A stretch of 64,000 nucleotides of DNA from Malurus cyaneus samueli (Eukaryota; Chordata; Aves; Passeriformes; Maluridae), in NCBI GenBank assembly GCA_009741485.1, contig CM019220.1, forward strand, positions 2,408,385-2,472,384, written 5' to 3'. Shown in pieces: positions 11,029 to 21,701 of the stretch. The notes beneath the pieces are model-generated. The model was given only the letters and a program-made list of their open reading frames with translations, made no database searches and was not told the origin of the DNA. A program made the translations under genes and the position numbers. Numbering within the stretch: the stretch's first letter is position 1; each line of letters begins with the position of its first letter.

Positions 11029-11744
11029 GTGCCCACTGCAATTTTTAATTAGCATATCTCATTCATGTATAAGTGTGTACATCTATCTGTATGTTTATCA
11101 CCATGCATATCCTTGTGTCAGAGTCAATGAATGCAATTGTGTCTTTATCTGATGAAGTAGAATCTGGTTTGCAAGCGATAATAAAACCTTATGACAATTC
11201 CAAGATTTCCAGCTCTGCTCTGGGAAGAAGCAGGAAGAGGACTCGGGGTGAGGTGTTCCGATGTGAAGCCTGGTAAGACTTTGTTTGCAGACAGGTGTGG
11301 TCTCAGCTTGCCTTGGAAAGGGGTGAAAGGCACATGCCCCTCCCCACACATGCCTTTGTCACTTCTGACACCATCAGGATGATGAAATGTCATTTTTCAA
11401 TGTGAGAGAGAGCATGTGGTACTTCTTGTTGAAATTACTCCATGAAGCAATCAAAAACAATGCAGGGAGACCCGATGGAAAGTGTTTGAGTGTTCTCTTA
11501 GCACTGCAGAGTTGTAATTTTGCAGGAATCATCCCTCTTTAGGCGAGTTTCTCCTCCTTTTTGCTCAGCCAAAGCCCAGCTTAGCTTTAGGCACTGTGTG
11601 GGGTTGGGAGGATGTGGTCTTCCAAGAATTCTGGTGGTCATCCTTGGCACAAGGATCACGACTGCTTTACCCACCTCCCAGAGTGTGTCAGAGATGTTCA
11701 CCAATGTCATCACACCTTCCACCAGAAAATAGGAATATTTTTTG

Positions 11745-11810
11745 GCTTTACAGCTGGGGAAACTAAGGCACGGTACAGTTGTAACAAATTGCTTCACATA
11801 TCACAGTGAG
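11745..11810 (-). mobile_element. MIR-type SINE remnant
   Basis: Reads as a reverse-oriented MIR core: TTTACAGCTGGGGAAACTAA, GGCACGGTACAG, AAATTGCTTCACATATCACA and GTGAGTCATTCC, matching the usual order (TTACAGATGGGGAAACTGAGGC, then the tRNA-like half). It is clearly diverged, as expected for an old amniote SINE. Confidence 0.8.
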
Positions 11811-12052
11811 TCATTCCCCAACTCAATAAAAGGGAAAGAGGAGATGCTGTAACACTGCTCTGGGGCTTGTGGTGAGCAGACTCAGAACATCAAAGCTGTG
11901 TGGTTTGCCCTCAAAACTCCTGCTGTGCTCGGGGCACAGCCTCATCATCCCCACGGCCAGGGCAGGTCTCACCCAGCTCCTTGGTCAGGGGATGCTGTGC
12001 CCTGCTGAACTTGGTGACAGCAACACTGCAGCCATGCCCAGCTCTATCTGGT

Positions 12053-12200
12053 GGAAAATTTTTTCCCTTGTGAACCCTTGCAAGTAACATTTTATAATAG
12101 AAACACTGTGAGGAGTTTAATTGCAGGGTAATAAATAGCAATGCTGTGTTATCTTCTGATATTTCTTTACATTCTTAGAGAAGATGCACAGCTGCTCTGG
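12053..12200. repeat. Local duplication, copy 1
   Basis: This segment has a second copy at 14040-14192. Over the best-matching 110 bases (from 12091) I count about 16 mismatches, roughly 85% identity; the weaker match extends left to GGAAAATTTT at 12053. Shared blocks include TTTATAATAGAAACACTG, AATAAATAGCA and TCTTCTGATATTTCTTTA. A CR1 fragment follows almost immediately on the right. It does not resemble a transposon family that I recognise. Confidence 0.88.
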
Positions 12201-12224
12201 AGCGAGGATCCTTAGAAATGTTCA

Positions 12225-12345
12225 AAGCTGGGGTGGATGGGCTTGGAGCAGCCTGATCTAGTGGAAGGTGTCCCTGCCTGTGGCAGGAGGGTCAGAACTA
12301 GATGGTTTTTAAGGTTTCTTCCAACCCAAACCATTCTGGTTCCAT
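12225..12345 (+). mobile_element. CR1 LINE, truncated 3' end
   Basis: Forward CR1 landmarks are present in order: GGGCTTGGAGCAGCCTGATC, TAGTGGAAGGTGTCCCTGCC, GAACTAGATGGTTTTTAAGG and CTTCCAACCCAAACCATTCT. The usual terminal ATTCTATGA repeat has decayed. It sits between duplication copy 1 and the minisatellite. Confidence 0.9.
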
Positions 12346-12383
12346 GTCCTTTCCACATCAGGGACCTGCAGGTTTCAGGTCCT

Positions 12384-12808
12384 CAGTCAAGAAAGTGATG
12401 TAGGGCTTCCATGTAGTCAGAGGTGATTCTTGAAAGGTTCCAGGGAGTCAGAGGTGATTCTTGTAGGGCCTCCAGGTAGTCAGAGGTGATTCTTGTATGG
12501 CTTCCATGTAGTCAGAGGTGATTCTTGAAAGGTCCAGATAGTCAGAGGTGATTCTTGTAGGGCCTCCAGGTAGTCAGAGGTGATTCTTGTATGGCTTTCA
12601 GGTAGTCAGAGGTGATTCTTGTAGGGCTTCCAGGTAGTCAGAGGTGATTCTTGTAGGGCCTCCAGGTAGTCAGAGGTGATTCTTGTATGGCTTTCAGGTA
12701 GTCAGAGGTGATTTTTGTAGGGCTTCCAGGTAGTCAGAGGTGATTCTTGTAGGGCTTCCAGGTAGTCAGAGGTGATTCTTGTATGGCTTTCAGGTAGTCA
12801 GAGGTGAT
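12384..12808. repeat. 32-bp minisatellite, 13 cores
   Basis: Thirteen copies of the core AGTCAGAGGTGAT occur, the first at 12415 and the last at 12796, mostly 32 bp apart (two units are shorter), after one degenerate copy at 12384. The variable part of each unit cycles through three types (TAGGGCCTCCAG, TATGGCTTTCAG, TAGGGCTTCCAG), which gives a higher-order period of about 96 bp. Units are directly adjacent, with no spacers. The array begins about 40 bp after a CR1 3' end, a common seeding point for avian minisatellites. Confidence 0.97.
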
Positions 12809-14039
12809 GTTTCCCCCATACCGTGTCCCCTTCAGCACTGCAAACCGAAACAACCTGCGGGGTTTTGCCTCTCAGTTTCAGCAGAGGAAACGAGACTGTC
12901 GCCCTGTGCTGCCTCATTTCAACCCCACACTTCAAAAGGTCACAGGGACTGACTGGGACCTCGGCCCCGTTGTTCCTACACACATGAGTAAGCGGTGAAT
13001 GCAGACACCTAATCCTGTGAGTAAAGCGAGAGAATGAACCTTGACTTACTTTCGGATGTATTGATGTTTCACCTGCACTGACACAGCAGTGCCAAGGCTT
13101 TGATACAAGTTTCAGTGCAGAGCTGGGTTTTACTGAGCTGTGCCAGCCTCACCAGGCAGAATCCTGACCAGACAGCTCCTCCTGCATCAGGAACAGGCCA
13201 GGCACTTAATCCTACAATCCTTTTGTCTTAGCATTTGGGATCACAGGAAACACACGTTAATTCTGCATGAGAATCGTCTTTTGCCATATAATAGAAAAGA
13301 AAATCCTAAAACAACTGGGGAATTCTGTCTCAAACCGTTTCCAGCATTCCCAGCCCTGCTCCGGTGCTCACGGCAAGGAGCCGTGGCACTGACCAGCTTT
13401 CATCCCTGTTTGCTGCACTGAGACCTCTGCCTCAGCTCAAAGCTGTTCTGAATTAGGTGGTTAGATTTTTTCTAATTGCGTTTTTAAAGACCGAGCCAGC
13501 AGTTCATTAGAAATCACGGAGCAAATTCTGCTTCTCTATTACACCAATATAAATCTTGAATGAATTTATATCAGGATAACTGGGAGGGTAGAATGTACCT
13601 CCCATCTTGTTCCTCAGATTATTAAAAGTTAAAGGGCCTTGAAAATTAAATTCACCTTTCCCTGTTCAAGCTGTTTACTCTGTTTTTTATTCCAGAATGG
13701 ACAGTTGAAAATAATTAACCAACCTCCTTTCTGCTCGTAGGCACTTTTAAGTTGGGTTCTCATGTACTAGCCCAAGACTAGCTTGTGTGGAAAAGACCAG
13801 AGGGCATTTTCTTTCAAACAAATTGTTTTCATGGGAATAATTTCCCAGAGAATTATATTAAAACCTTTCCATGAATCCTTGATTTTTGGGGAAAAAAAAA
13901 ATTCCTCTTCTGTATCCTTGATTTAGCAATTTATTTGCAGATATAAATGAGCACCTTAATGAAAGTCCTTGAGGATTTTACTTTCTAACAGGCTAACCTT
14001 ATTTAACCGAAATACTTCTTAGCAAGGCTTCATCTTGCA
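12809..14039. other. Intergenic, no gene seen
   Basis: The region has no supported coding sequence. The part around 13,500-13,600 (CAAATTCTGCTTCTCTATTA, then CACCAATATAAAT) is reminiscent of an old amniote repeat but too diverged to name. The remainder shows no recognisable feature. Confidence 0.5.
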
Positions 14040-14192
14040 GGAAAATTTTGCCTCTGAGTTACCAACCCTTGAAAATCAGGTTTTATAATAGAAACACTGA
14101 TAGAACTTTAATTACAGGGCAATAAATAGCATCGCTGCCTAATCTTCTGATATTTCTTTAGATTCTTAGCGAAGACTCGCAGCTGTTGCTGG
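14040..14192. repeat. Local duplication, copy 2
   Basis: Partner of 12053-12200, in the same orientation, about 2 kb to the right. Its right end abuts the CpG island. The blocks TTTATAATAGAAACACTG, TCTTCTGATATTTCTTTA and CAGCTG are identical in both copies. Which copy is ancestral cannot be told from this sequence alone. Confidence 0.88.
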
Positions 14193-14194
14193 AA

Positions 14195-14975
14195 ACTGAT
14201 AATCGGGGGCTGTAGGGGTTGGGGGTTGTTCCCCGCACCCTGCGGAAGCAGCAGCGAGCGCGGAGCGGGGGAGCGGCCGCGGCCGCGGGCAAAGAGGGGA
14301 CGGGATGGGGACAATCGGGACCTCGGCATGGAATATCCCACCCGCGGAAAAAAAGGTTTTGCCATCCCGATGAATGGCCGAGAGGATGGAGGTGTGGGCA
14401 GAGCAGGTTAAACGAGGCCAGCGGTAGATGTAATAGTAAAAATCATAAATAATAAAAATAATGAAAATAGGAATAATGCGAGGGGTTGGAGACGGGGGCG
14501 ATGGATGTGGGGCGGCCCCGCGGTGCTCCCCGCGCATCCCGGCGCATCCCGGCGCATCCCGGCGCTGCGGGCGGAGCGGAGCGCGGCTTCCCCGGGAAGC
14601 GGGGGACGGACAAACCGCCCGCCACTTTTTACCATCGATATTCCCCGTAATAAAAATACTCTTTTGCGAAATCAGAATGTTCTGTAGCATTGCTAAGCAC
14701 GCACAGCAAAGGGAAAGGCTTCCCCCCGCCACCCCGCCGTGGCTTTTCCGCGGGTGCGGAGCGGCCGCCCGTGCTGCGCTGCCTTCCCGCAGCCTGCGCG
14801 CCTCCGGCTCCGAATGCCCGACGGTTCCTCCGGTAAAAACAACCCCAAAAAAAACACCGAACGAACAAAAAATACCCCCAAGCCCCCGAAAGAAATGCCG
14901 GGCAAGGAGCGCGGCGCTGGGGAGGGATGGGAGGGATGCGTGCGAGGGGCTTAACCCTTGGAGCTTTGAAGGCAA
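14195..14975. promoter_or_regulatory. CpG island, no assigned gene
   Basis: This is a dense cluster of CpG dinucleotides in an otherwise AT-rich, CpG-poor region. It includes two overlapping GCGGCCGC palindromes (14273-14286), a canonical G-quadruplex pattern at 14287-14310 (four G3-4 tracts with short loops) and a perfect 10-bp tandem repeat (GGCGCATCCC, three times, about 14540-14570). Such islands usually mark vertebrate promoters. No exon of a known gene is visible on either strand. An open frame of 288 codons on the minus strand is probably a by-product of GC content. A noncoding-RNA promoter or enhancer-type island is the likely reading. Confidence 0.75.
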
Positions 14976-17900
14976 AACGAGGAAATACGTTGGAAAGGCA
15001 TGTCTGTAAACAATGATAATTAGCCTTTTCAAAAATCATAACACTGATTAAAATCTCGGATTCATTATTTATTCATCACAGAACCTCTTTGCAGACCTGG
15101 GAATAGTGATTAAAACCTAAGTGCTTCTCAATTTTGCACAGCTCGAGAGGAGCCTAAAAAGGGGTTAAAATGGAAAGGAAAGAGGAAACCAAGCAAACAG
15201 AATTCTTCTTTTAAGAACCAATACTTTCTTCTTCCCTTCCTGGCAGGAATACTCTTATTCCCCCAAATTTTGGTATTATGAAAATGTTTCTCATACTAAG
15301 TACAAGTGTTAGACTGAATCCAGTTGGTACTAAAATTGCAAACACACTTTCATTCCTAGAAAAGCCAACAGAAAGGAACTTCTTTTAACTCCATAATAGC
15401 AGGTTACAGAGTAAATGAACAACTGATGGTCAACTGGCCAATTATGGTATAAATATCCGTTGTTTACAGCGAGGTGTTAAATGAGCCTTTCGAGCACAAA
15501 GGATCAGACCGTCTAAGCTACAATTTGTGCTTCATCCCATTATGTCTCCCCGAAAAAGGCCCGTGCCGTTGTAGGTAATGTGCGCACAGAACATATTTCT
15601 CTCTGTTGATTTTAGTTTGCTTTAATTCAATACACACTCTTGTTTACTTTTTAAAATTTAAATAAATGTCAGCATTGTATAATTTCTATGTTAACAAAGC
15701 AGTGAGCAAAATCCCTTGTATGTTTATAAAATATTATTGTTTAATTCACATAGTTTAGGAATTCCAAATGTTGAGAATAGGAAGGAGGCCAAATACCATC
15801 TGTTTATAACTATGATGCATCATCATAGTGTCTTTAAAAAAAGAAAGAAGAAAAAAAAAAAAAAAAAAAGCTTGGTCAATCATGCCACTGTTCTATCTGT
15901 TAGGAATATGGTAAGGATTTAAAATCTCTCTGTGCCATCCACAGGAGATTTTAGCACGGTCTGATTCTGAGTAGGGATGTTACAGGAGTTGCTCATGTCT
16001 GTGTTCCTGTCAGAAGAGCTGCAGGAAACACACACGTGCCCCAACCACTGCAGGCACGAATTCAATCACTTTCTCCCAGCCTCAATATTCCCCACTCCCT
16101 AAGACCGAGAAGCAAAACCTGAGAGATTTATTTAAACTCCTTTATAGGTTTTGGGGGGAGAGGGGAGGTGTGGGTGCATCTGGGGCTTCATTTCCAAGCG
16201 CTTCATACGTTCGTGTGCCCGTGTTTTTAAGGACAGAAGGAAAGCATGAGGATTTTGTAGCCTGTCTTGCAAAACACAGGCTATAGACTATCATTCAGCT
16301 GATTCTGCAAATAGCTTTGAAAAAAAAAAAAACCAAAAAAACCCAAAACAACAACCCTCTGTCAAATGTTAGTAGTTTTAGGTCCAAGTTAAAATAGGTC
16401 CTCGTTAAAAATAATACATTCCATACTACGGAGTGGAACGTAACGTGCATTTTAAAGAGAAGGTAGTCTGCAGGCTTAAAAACAAAGAGAGTGTCTCCAA
16501 GTTAAGTAGATAAGAAGATTTTTTTTTTTCCAAACCCAAGTTAATTAGCTGGTACGTCAAGCCTCATAGATGTCTTCCTACCTTTCAAGGGCTGAAGAAT
16601 CCCCAGTAAATGTACTTAAACTTCCTAGCGAGGGCCAGTGAGATGAATGCAGAGATTAGGGCGAGTATTACCGTGCCTTCTCAGTGCATCCCAGCTGCAG
16701 TTCATCCTACTATTGATAATGATGCTTGGAGTTACTGAGGTGGTTTCTGAAACTCACATATGGGGTCCTTTCCCCAAGGATGAGGAATAATAGCGGCACT
16801 CAGGTGGTGCGGGGAGGGTAAGCGCAGATTTGCAGTTGTCTTTGCCTGGTGCGTGGTGACTTTTCGGTCGTGCTGATTTAATAAATGTTGTTAGGTACAT
16901 TCACGACAAGGGCTGTAATTCTCTGGTGCAGCGTTTGATTTGTGTTAACAAACAGGAGGTGGGGGAGAAAAAAAAGCACAGGTGAAAGGGAAAAATGTCT
17001 GGGTTTGCTGGAAGCCAGCCCTGGCAGAACGTTGGTGCAGTATGAAATGTTTTGTGGCCAAACTCTCAGCAATTTATGTAATACCACAATTTAGCATACT
17101 ATACACTGCACCAAAATGCCTGGGACTTTGTTTTTGAACTTCTTCCTTTCTACTGTTACACTTAACTTGCAGCATCTTGAATTACTTAGCTACACCCAGA
17201 TAGAAAGTTACCGTTCCTTTAGCTCGACACTGCACTGGGCTCCTACTGCTGAAAACTGTCCATCAGAATGGGAAAGCCCTTTCCAGCCCTTTCCTGGGTA
17301 TTTCCCAGCCTTTAACTTAACCTTCTGAGACGGTTTATTATCTTGAAAAACTTTAATATTTTTAATTAGAAAAAGGAAACGCCTTACACACCTCTCTCAA
17401 GTGATCTTTTTGGAGCCGGTTCCATCAGCGGCGATAATTTGCTACCGTGCCACGAGCTTAATCTGCTCACAGTGACATTACAGGAGTGAGAAGCAGGACA
17501 AAAGGCACCTTCTGTCACTGCAGTTTGCAAAAATATTCATAAATGTAAAATGTATACAATCCCAGCTTGAAAAAAACACCCCGGTGCCAGCTCCACAGAG
17601 CCAGGCATGCATTCCTGCGTGTTACTCCCTATTTTCCATGGCTGCGTGTTCCTGGGTCTCCCAAGCTGGGATAACAATTGAAGGGGAAGGTTGGCAAATT
17701 TGGGTGTCCATACCTGTCCACCAGGGAATTCTGTAGCTCCCCACACTCGTTTATCACTGTTGGAGTGATTTTATGAGATGCACTGATGGAGGCCATTCTG
17801 AGGGTTGTGAAATACCGCGTTCGCTGCTTGGTTTCGTGCTCCTAGGGTTGGTGTAGGGCGTTTGGAACCACCCCAAGCACAGGTGTAAATCCTTTATAAA

Positions 17901-18800
17901 GAGCTGTGGCTGAGGCTGGATATCCAGGGCATCCAGGTGGGAAGTTATGGATATCTGGGTCTCTCTCTGGATATCCCCTGTGTCTGAGGGGCCCTGTGCT
18001 GTGCCAGAACTGCAAACAAAACACACAGCAGGCAAGGAGCTCACAGTGATTCACCAGGAGAAGGTGTTCCCTGCTCATCACACTGACTTCTAACACATTT
18101 TTGGGGTCTGAACACCTCGTGCTCCCCTGTAGCAGAGGTAACTTAGGGCATTGATCATCTCACGAGCTCCTGGGCATTAACATTTAACCATCCTATAATT
18201 TGGTTTTTAAGTGAAAGCAGGGAGATTAATAAACTTAATCTAGCATTCACAGAGATTTGAGGACAGCTGACCTCTGCCCTCTAGAGACCCAGGCTCATTT
18301 AGGAATCTGCATCTGACAGAGCCCCTACAGTTGTAGAGCAGTGAGTCCTGTCCCCCATGGGCTGCAGAGTGTCACCCTCGCTGTCTGCAGCAGGAGCAGT
18401 GCTGACAAGGAATTTGCTGCTTTTATTTATGTCTCCCTCCTCTAGAAGGGTCAGTGTTAACAGACACAACTCCCTCCTGCAAGATAGCAGCTCTGCTGGG
18501 GGGAAGCACAGCAAAAGTAAAATCTCGGTCAAAAACCGGTCAATCTTTCACTTTGTTTGCACATAGGAGAGAAAGAAAAAAAATCAAACAAAAATAAAAG
18601 GAAGAAAAAGGGAAGCAGCAATGTCAGATCTGTATTTGGGGGCACAGGTTTGCAAGTTTTGGTGTTGTACAATACCTTATAAAATCCCCAAATCAGGAAA
18701 GCCTTTCATGTTGGATAGTTCAGCCAACGGAAGTGCTGCCTCGAACTGCAAAGCATTGTCTGTGGATTTCTTTGCACGCTCCACGTCGTGCAGTTCTTGG
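14976..18800. other. Intergenic, possible conserved elements
   Basis: There is no supported gene. The segment 15,380-15,700 (GGCCAATTATGGTATAAATA, GAGCCTTTCGAGCACAAAGG, then AT-rich sequence) and 17,340-17,490 are complex, repeat-free and look like candidate noncoding elements. An A-rich run lies at 15835-15869 and an A12 run at about 16320. Open frames here are short and lack splice support. Confidence 0.4.
15835..15869. repeat. A-rich low-complexity run
   Basis: Mostly A with four G interruptions, ending in about 19 consecutive A. Confidence 0.9.
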
Positions 18801-18807
18801 GAAAAAG

Positions 18808-18840
<33 letters not shown>
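18808..18840. repeat. Poly(A) run, A33
   Basis: The longest homopolymer in the window, preceded by AAAAAG. No retroposon body is recognisable upstream. Confidence 0.95.
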
Positions 18841-18842
<2 letters not shown>

Positions 18843-21045
18843 TGGATAGGAGTAGTTTGTCAATGCTATTAATAGATATGTTTAATGCAGAAGTGTGCAA
18901 TGTGATGAACAGCCTTGGCAGGAACCATATCCAGGCTGATTGTATTGTAATACTGTTTGATGCAGCAGTGTGTTTGATCAGTTACAAGTGATGAGTATCA
19001 TATCACATCAAACAATTTAATACAGTCTCATTGTATGGAATTATGGCTGCTGTCAATCAGCATGTGGCCTATTCCTCACAGATCTGTCTTTGGGAGCTGG
19101 AATACGGTGGTAGATTCGTGTGCATTAATAAATAAAGTGCTGCTGAAATTCCATACAGACCTGTTGAGATTTTTGTTTCTCTTTCATGGCCTCTTTATTT
19201 TTGATTTCATTTTCACGATCTTTTGTCACTCTCTTCTTTTTGAGTGCTGCTTGGGGGTGAGTTCACCTGGTCAGCAGGACCATCCAGGGTGGGGCCAGTG
19301 CTCTTTGAAGAATGCTTGGAAAACATATAGCAAAAAATAAAATATATATATGAGAGTTGCGAATTTTGTTTTTCTGTGAACAGCAGCTTGAGCATAAATC
19401 CACTGAACTTGTTTTCAGCTGAAGCTTCACAGAGCCTCTTTTCTTGGCTTCCTCAGGGGGAGGAGAGGCTATCTATTAAAAATGCATATGTTTTGTCTTA
19501 CTGCTTGGCGCACCTCACTTGATAACCCCCTACTTTGGTTTGGGGATGGCACTCTTTGAACTTAAAGTCTCTTCCTTAGGACTGATATATTCAAGGTGCT
19601 GGAGGGGAAGCCTGTGTCAGATGAAAGATACGTATGTAAATAACGGTGTAGAGGTGGGGTTTGAGGCATCACCCATTTTGCTCTCAGTTTCAGACATGTG
19701 CTGCTCTGCTGCTGGCTCCCGCTCCCTCGCACAGAGGATGGCTTTTAATGAAGTCATACTCTGCTGCCTACAAATATGGGGTCATCTGCACTCGTAGAGG
19801 AGCGGTGATTTCAGTAATGTTGCTTATTGTGGTCAAAGAGGGCAGGAGATTGCCTTTTTGCATCGCCTGGCTCTGGGGTTTTGGAGCCTGCACAGGCAAA
19901 TTGATTGCGTTGCAGTAGGGCCGCACCTTCTGAGAACGGAGGTGTCACGCTGGAAAGCCAAATTTCAGCAGCTGATTAATCAATGTAATGACTGTAAGTT
20001 TTTCCACCTTTTGCTACTGTCTCAGTCTGAATAAGACTGCTGTTTGAAAGGGAAACCTCAGAAGAAATTTTTGTAGATGCTAAAGGAAGTGGTTCTTGAC
20101 TTAATAAATGGCACATTTCCTTCTACATCAAAAATTATCCTCTGGGGTAAAACAAAGCCTGCTAAGAGGCAGAGACAGGAATAAGGATAGCTGCATTTAA
20201 GAGATGTTTCTAGTTGACTTTGGAGTGGTGAATGAGTTTTCCTCATTCAAAAGTTCAAAAACCTCAAGTTTGGGGGGTGCAGCCTCGCTTTTCCCAGTAC
20301 AGATTTCCCAGCAAAGGTGCACTGAGGGATCACAGCAAAGGACTGGGAGCAATCAGGGCTGGGGAGTGGTCAGGAGGAAGCTTAGCATTATGCAACTCCA
20401 ACAACCTGAACTCAGAGGCATCCATATAAAGCAAATAAATAAAGACCCGGCTTGCTCCTGTAATATCATCCACCTGATAATTCCTGAGTGCTGCTCAGCC
20501 AGGTATTTCCTCTGCCTCGTAATCCAGGCAAGATAGACAATACCCCATATGCTCTGTTTTCCATTTAGGAATAGGTTGTCCTGTTACACAAGTCATTCTG
20601 GAATCTTATTATTTTTATGGATTATGAACCGGCCACAATTATACCCTGCTCGTGCAGATGAAGCTGATTAATTCAGAGCCAAAGAGCTCCGTGGTGTCTG
20701 ACAGTCTGGGTCTTACGGTGCAAGGTAATGCAAAGATAGCAAGGATAAAATAATATTTATAAACGTCTTTGTGGGAAAATTGTTTGATTTCAGAGCTGGC
20801 TCATTATGTGGCTCCTAATGACGCTCCAGGATCACACAGCACCTGAAGCAGAGCGTGTCCTACCCTGGTTTATCTCATGTCTGGCATTAATTGGCAGTGG
20901 CTCCGTCTGAGACCGTGATCCAGTCAAATCCTGTAGGCCACGCAGGTCTGGATGGTATTTAGATCAGAAAACTCATCCAAGCAAGAGGAGCATTGGTTTG
21001 CCACTAATCCACAGGAGAGCAGTACCTCCACAAGGTTATTTGTAG
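18841..21045. other. Intergenic, no gene seen
   Basis: Mixed unique sequence. Around 20,540-20,800 it is repeat-free and AT-rich and may be a regulatory element. Nothing coding is supported. Confidence 0.4.
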
Positions 21046-21225
21046 ATTATAAGGCCAAGAAAGGACTATTTGGATCATCTGGTGTCACGTGTATAACACA
21101 AGCCATATGACTTCCCTCAATTAATTCCTGTTTGAACCAGAAAACCTCATCCTCTACCAGTCTAAAAATTGCCAGCCATGCAGAAGCCACCACAACCTTT
21201 GATATCATTAGATACGGTGTTTTCG
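21046..21225 (-). mobile_element. Ancient CR1-family LINE remnant
   Basis: Strong landmark matches in order to a CR1 3' segment that is very common in turtles and other reptiles: TTATAAGGCCAAGAAAGGAC, GGATCATCTGG, GTATAACACAAGCCATATGA, CTTCCCTCAATTAATTCCTG, TTTGAACCAG, AAAAATTGCCAGCCATG and CCACCACAACC. It is on the minus strand. The divergence suggests that the insertion predates birds. Confidence 0.8.
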
Positions 21226-21610
21226 GAGAGATTTTTTCCCAAACAAGGGGTCAAAAGTGACATTTATCTCCTGTGATTATTAGGTACTTGTTGCTGGGGA
21301 GAGAATGTCAGTCACAGCACTGAGACCAAAGTTCCCAAATACCTTTCACCTGGGTTTCCCCCACAGTCCCATCTTCATCTCCATCTGGAATTGTTCATTT
21401 TGCCATTTTTCTGTGGTTTCTATTGCAGAGGGCAGTTCCTTGGCAGTCACCACAGTGATTTGGTGCACAGAGCGATGGTCTGTTGATAAAATAATGATCC
21501 CTGCACTCATTTGGTGGAATTCACCTAAAATCACCAGGAATGGCATTGCTAAAATGATAACCATACCTGTAGTTAAGAGGCTTTGATTTTATGTGCATTT
21601 TAAGGGTTTC

Positions 21611-21701
21611 AATAAAATAAAATAACTAAAATAAAATAAAATAAAATAAAATAAAATAAAATAAATAAATTAAAATAAAATAAAATAAAATAAAATAATA
21701 A
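21611..21701. repeat. (AAAAT)n microsatellite
   Basis: About 90 bases of AAAAT units with a few interruptions (ACTAAA, AATAAATT). It is the longest perfect-type microsatellite in the window. Confidence 0.96.

Larger units (their letters stand above)
9962..11045 (+). other. GTDC1: Probable GTDC1 3' UTR
   Basis: The sequence after the GTDC1 stop has no recognisable interspersed repeat. It contains a (CT)10 plus T15 tract at 10562-10596. From about 10,690 it becomes AT-rich with a composition typical of conserved 3' UTRs. AATAAA hexamers occur at 10859, 11012 and 11023, and a GT-rich stretch follows at about 11,068-11,096. The UTR end is inferred from these signals, not from transcripts. Confidence 0.55.

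Noticed and set aside
12384..12808. Regular 32-bp repeats resembling a CRISPR array
   Set aside because: The units are directly adjacent with no spacers, and the context is a vertebrate genome. It is a minisatellite.
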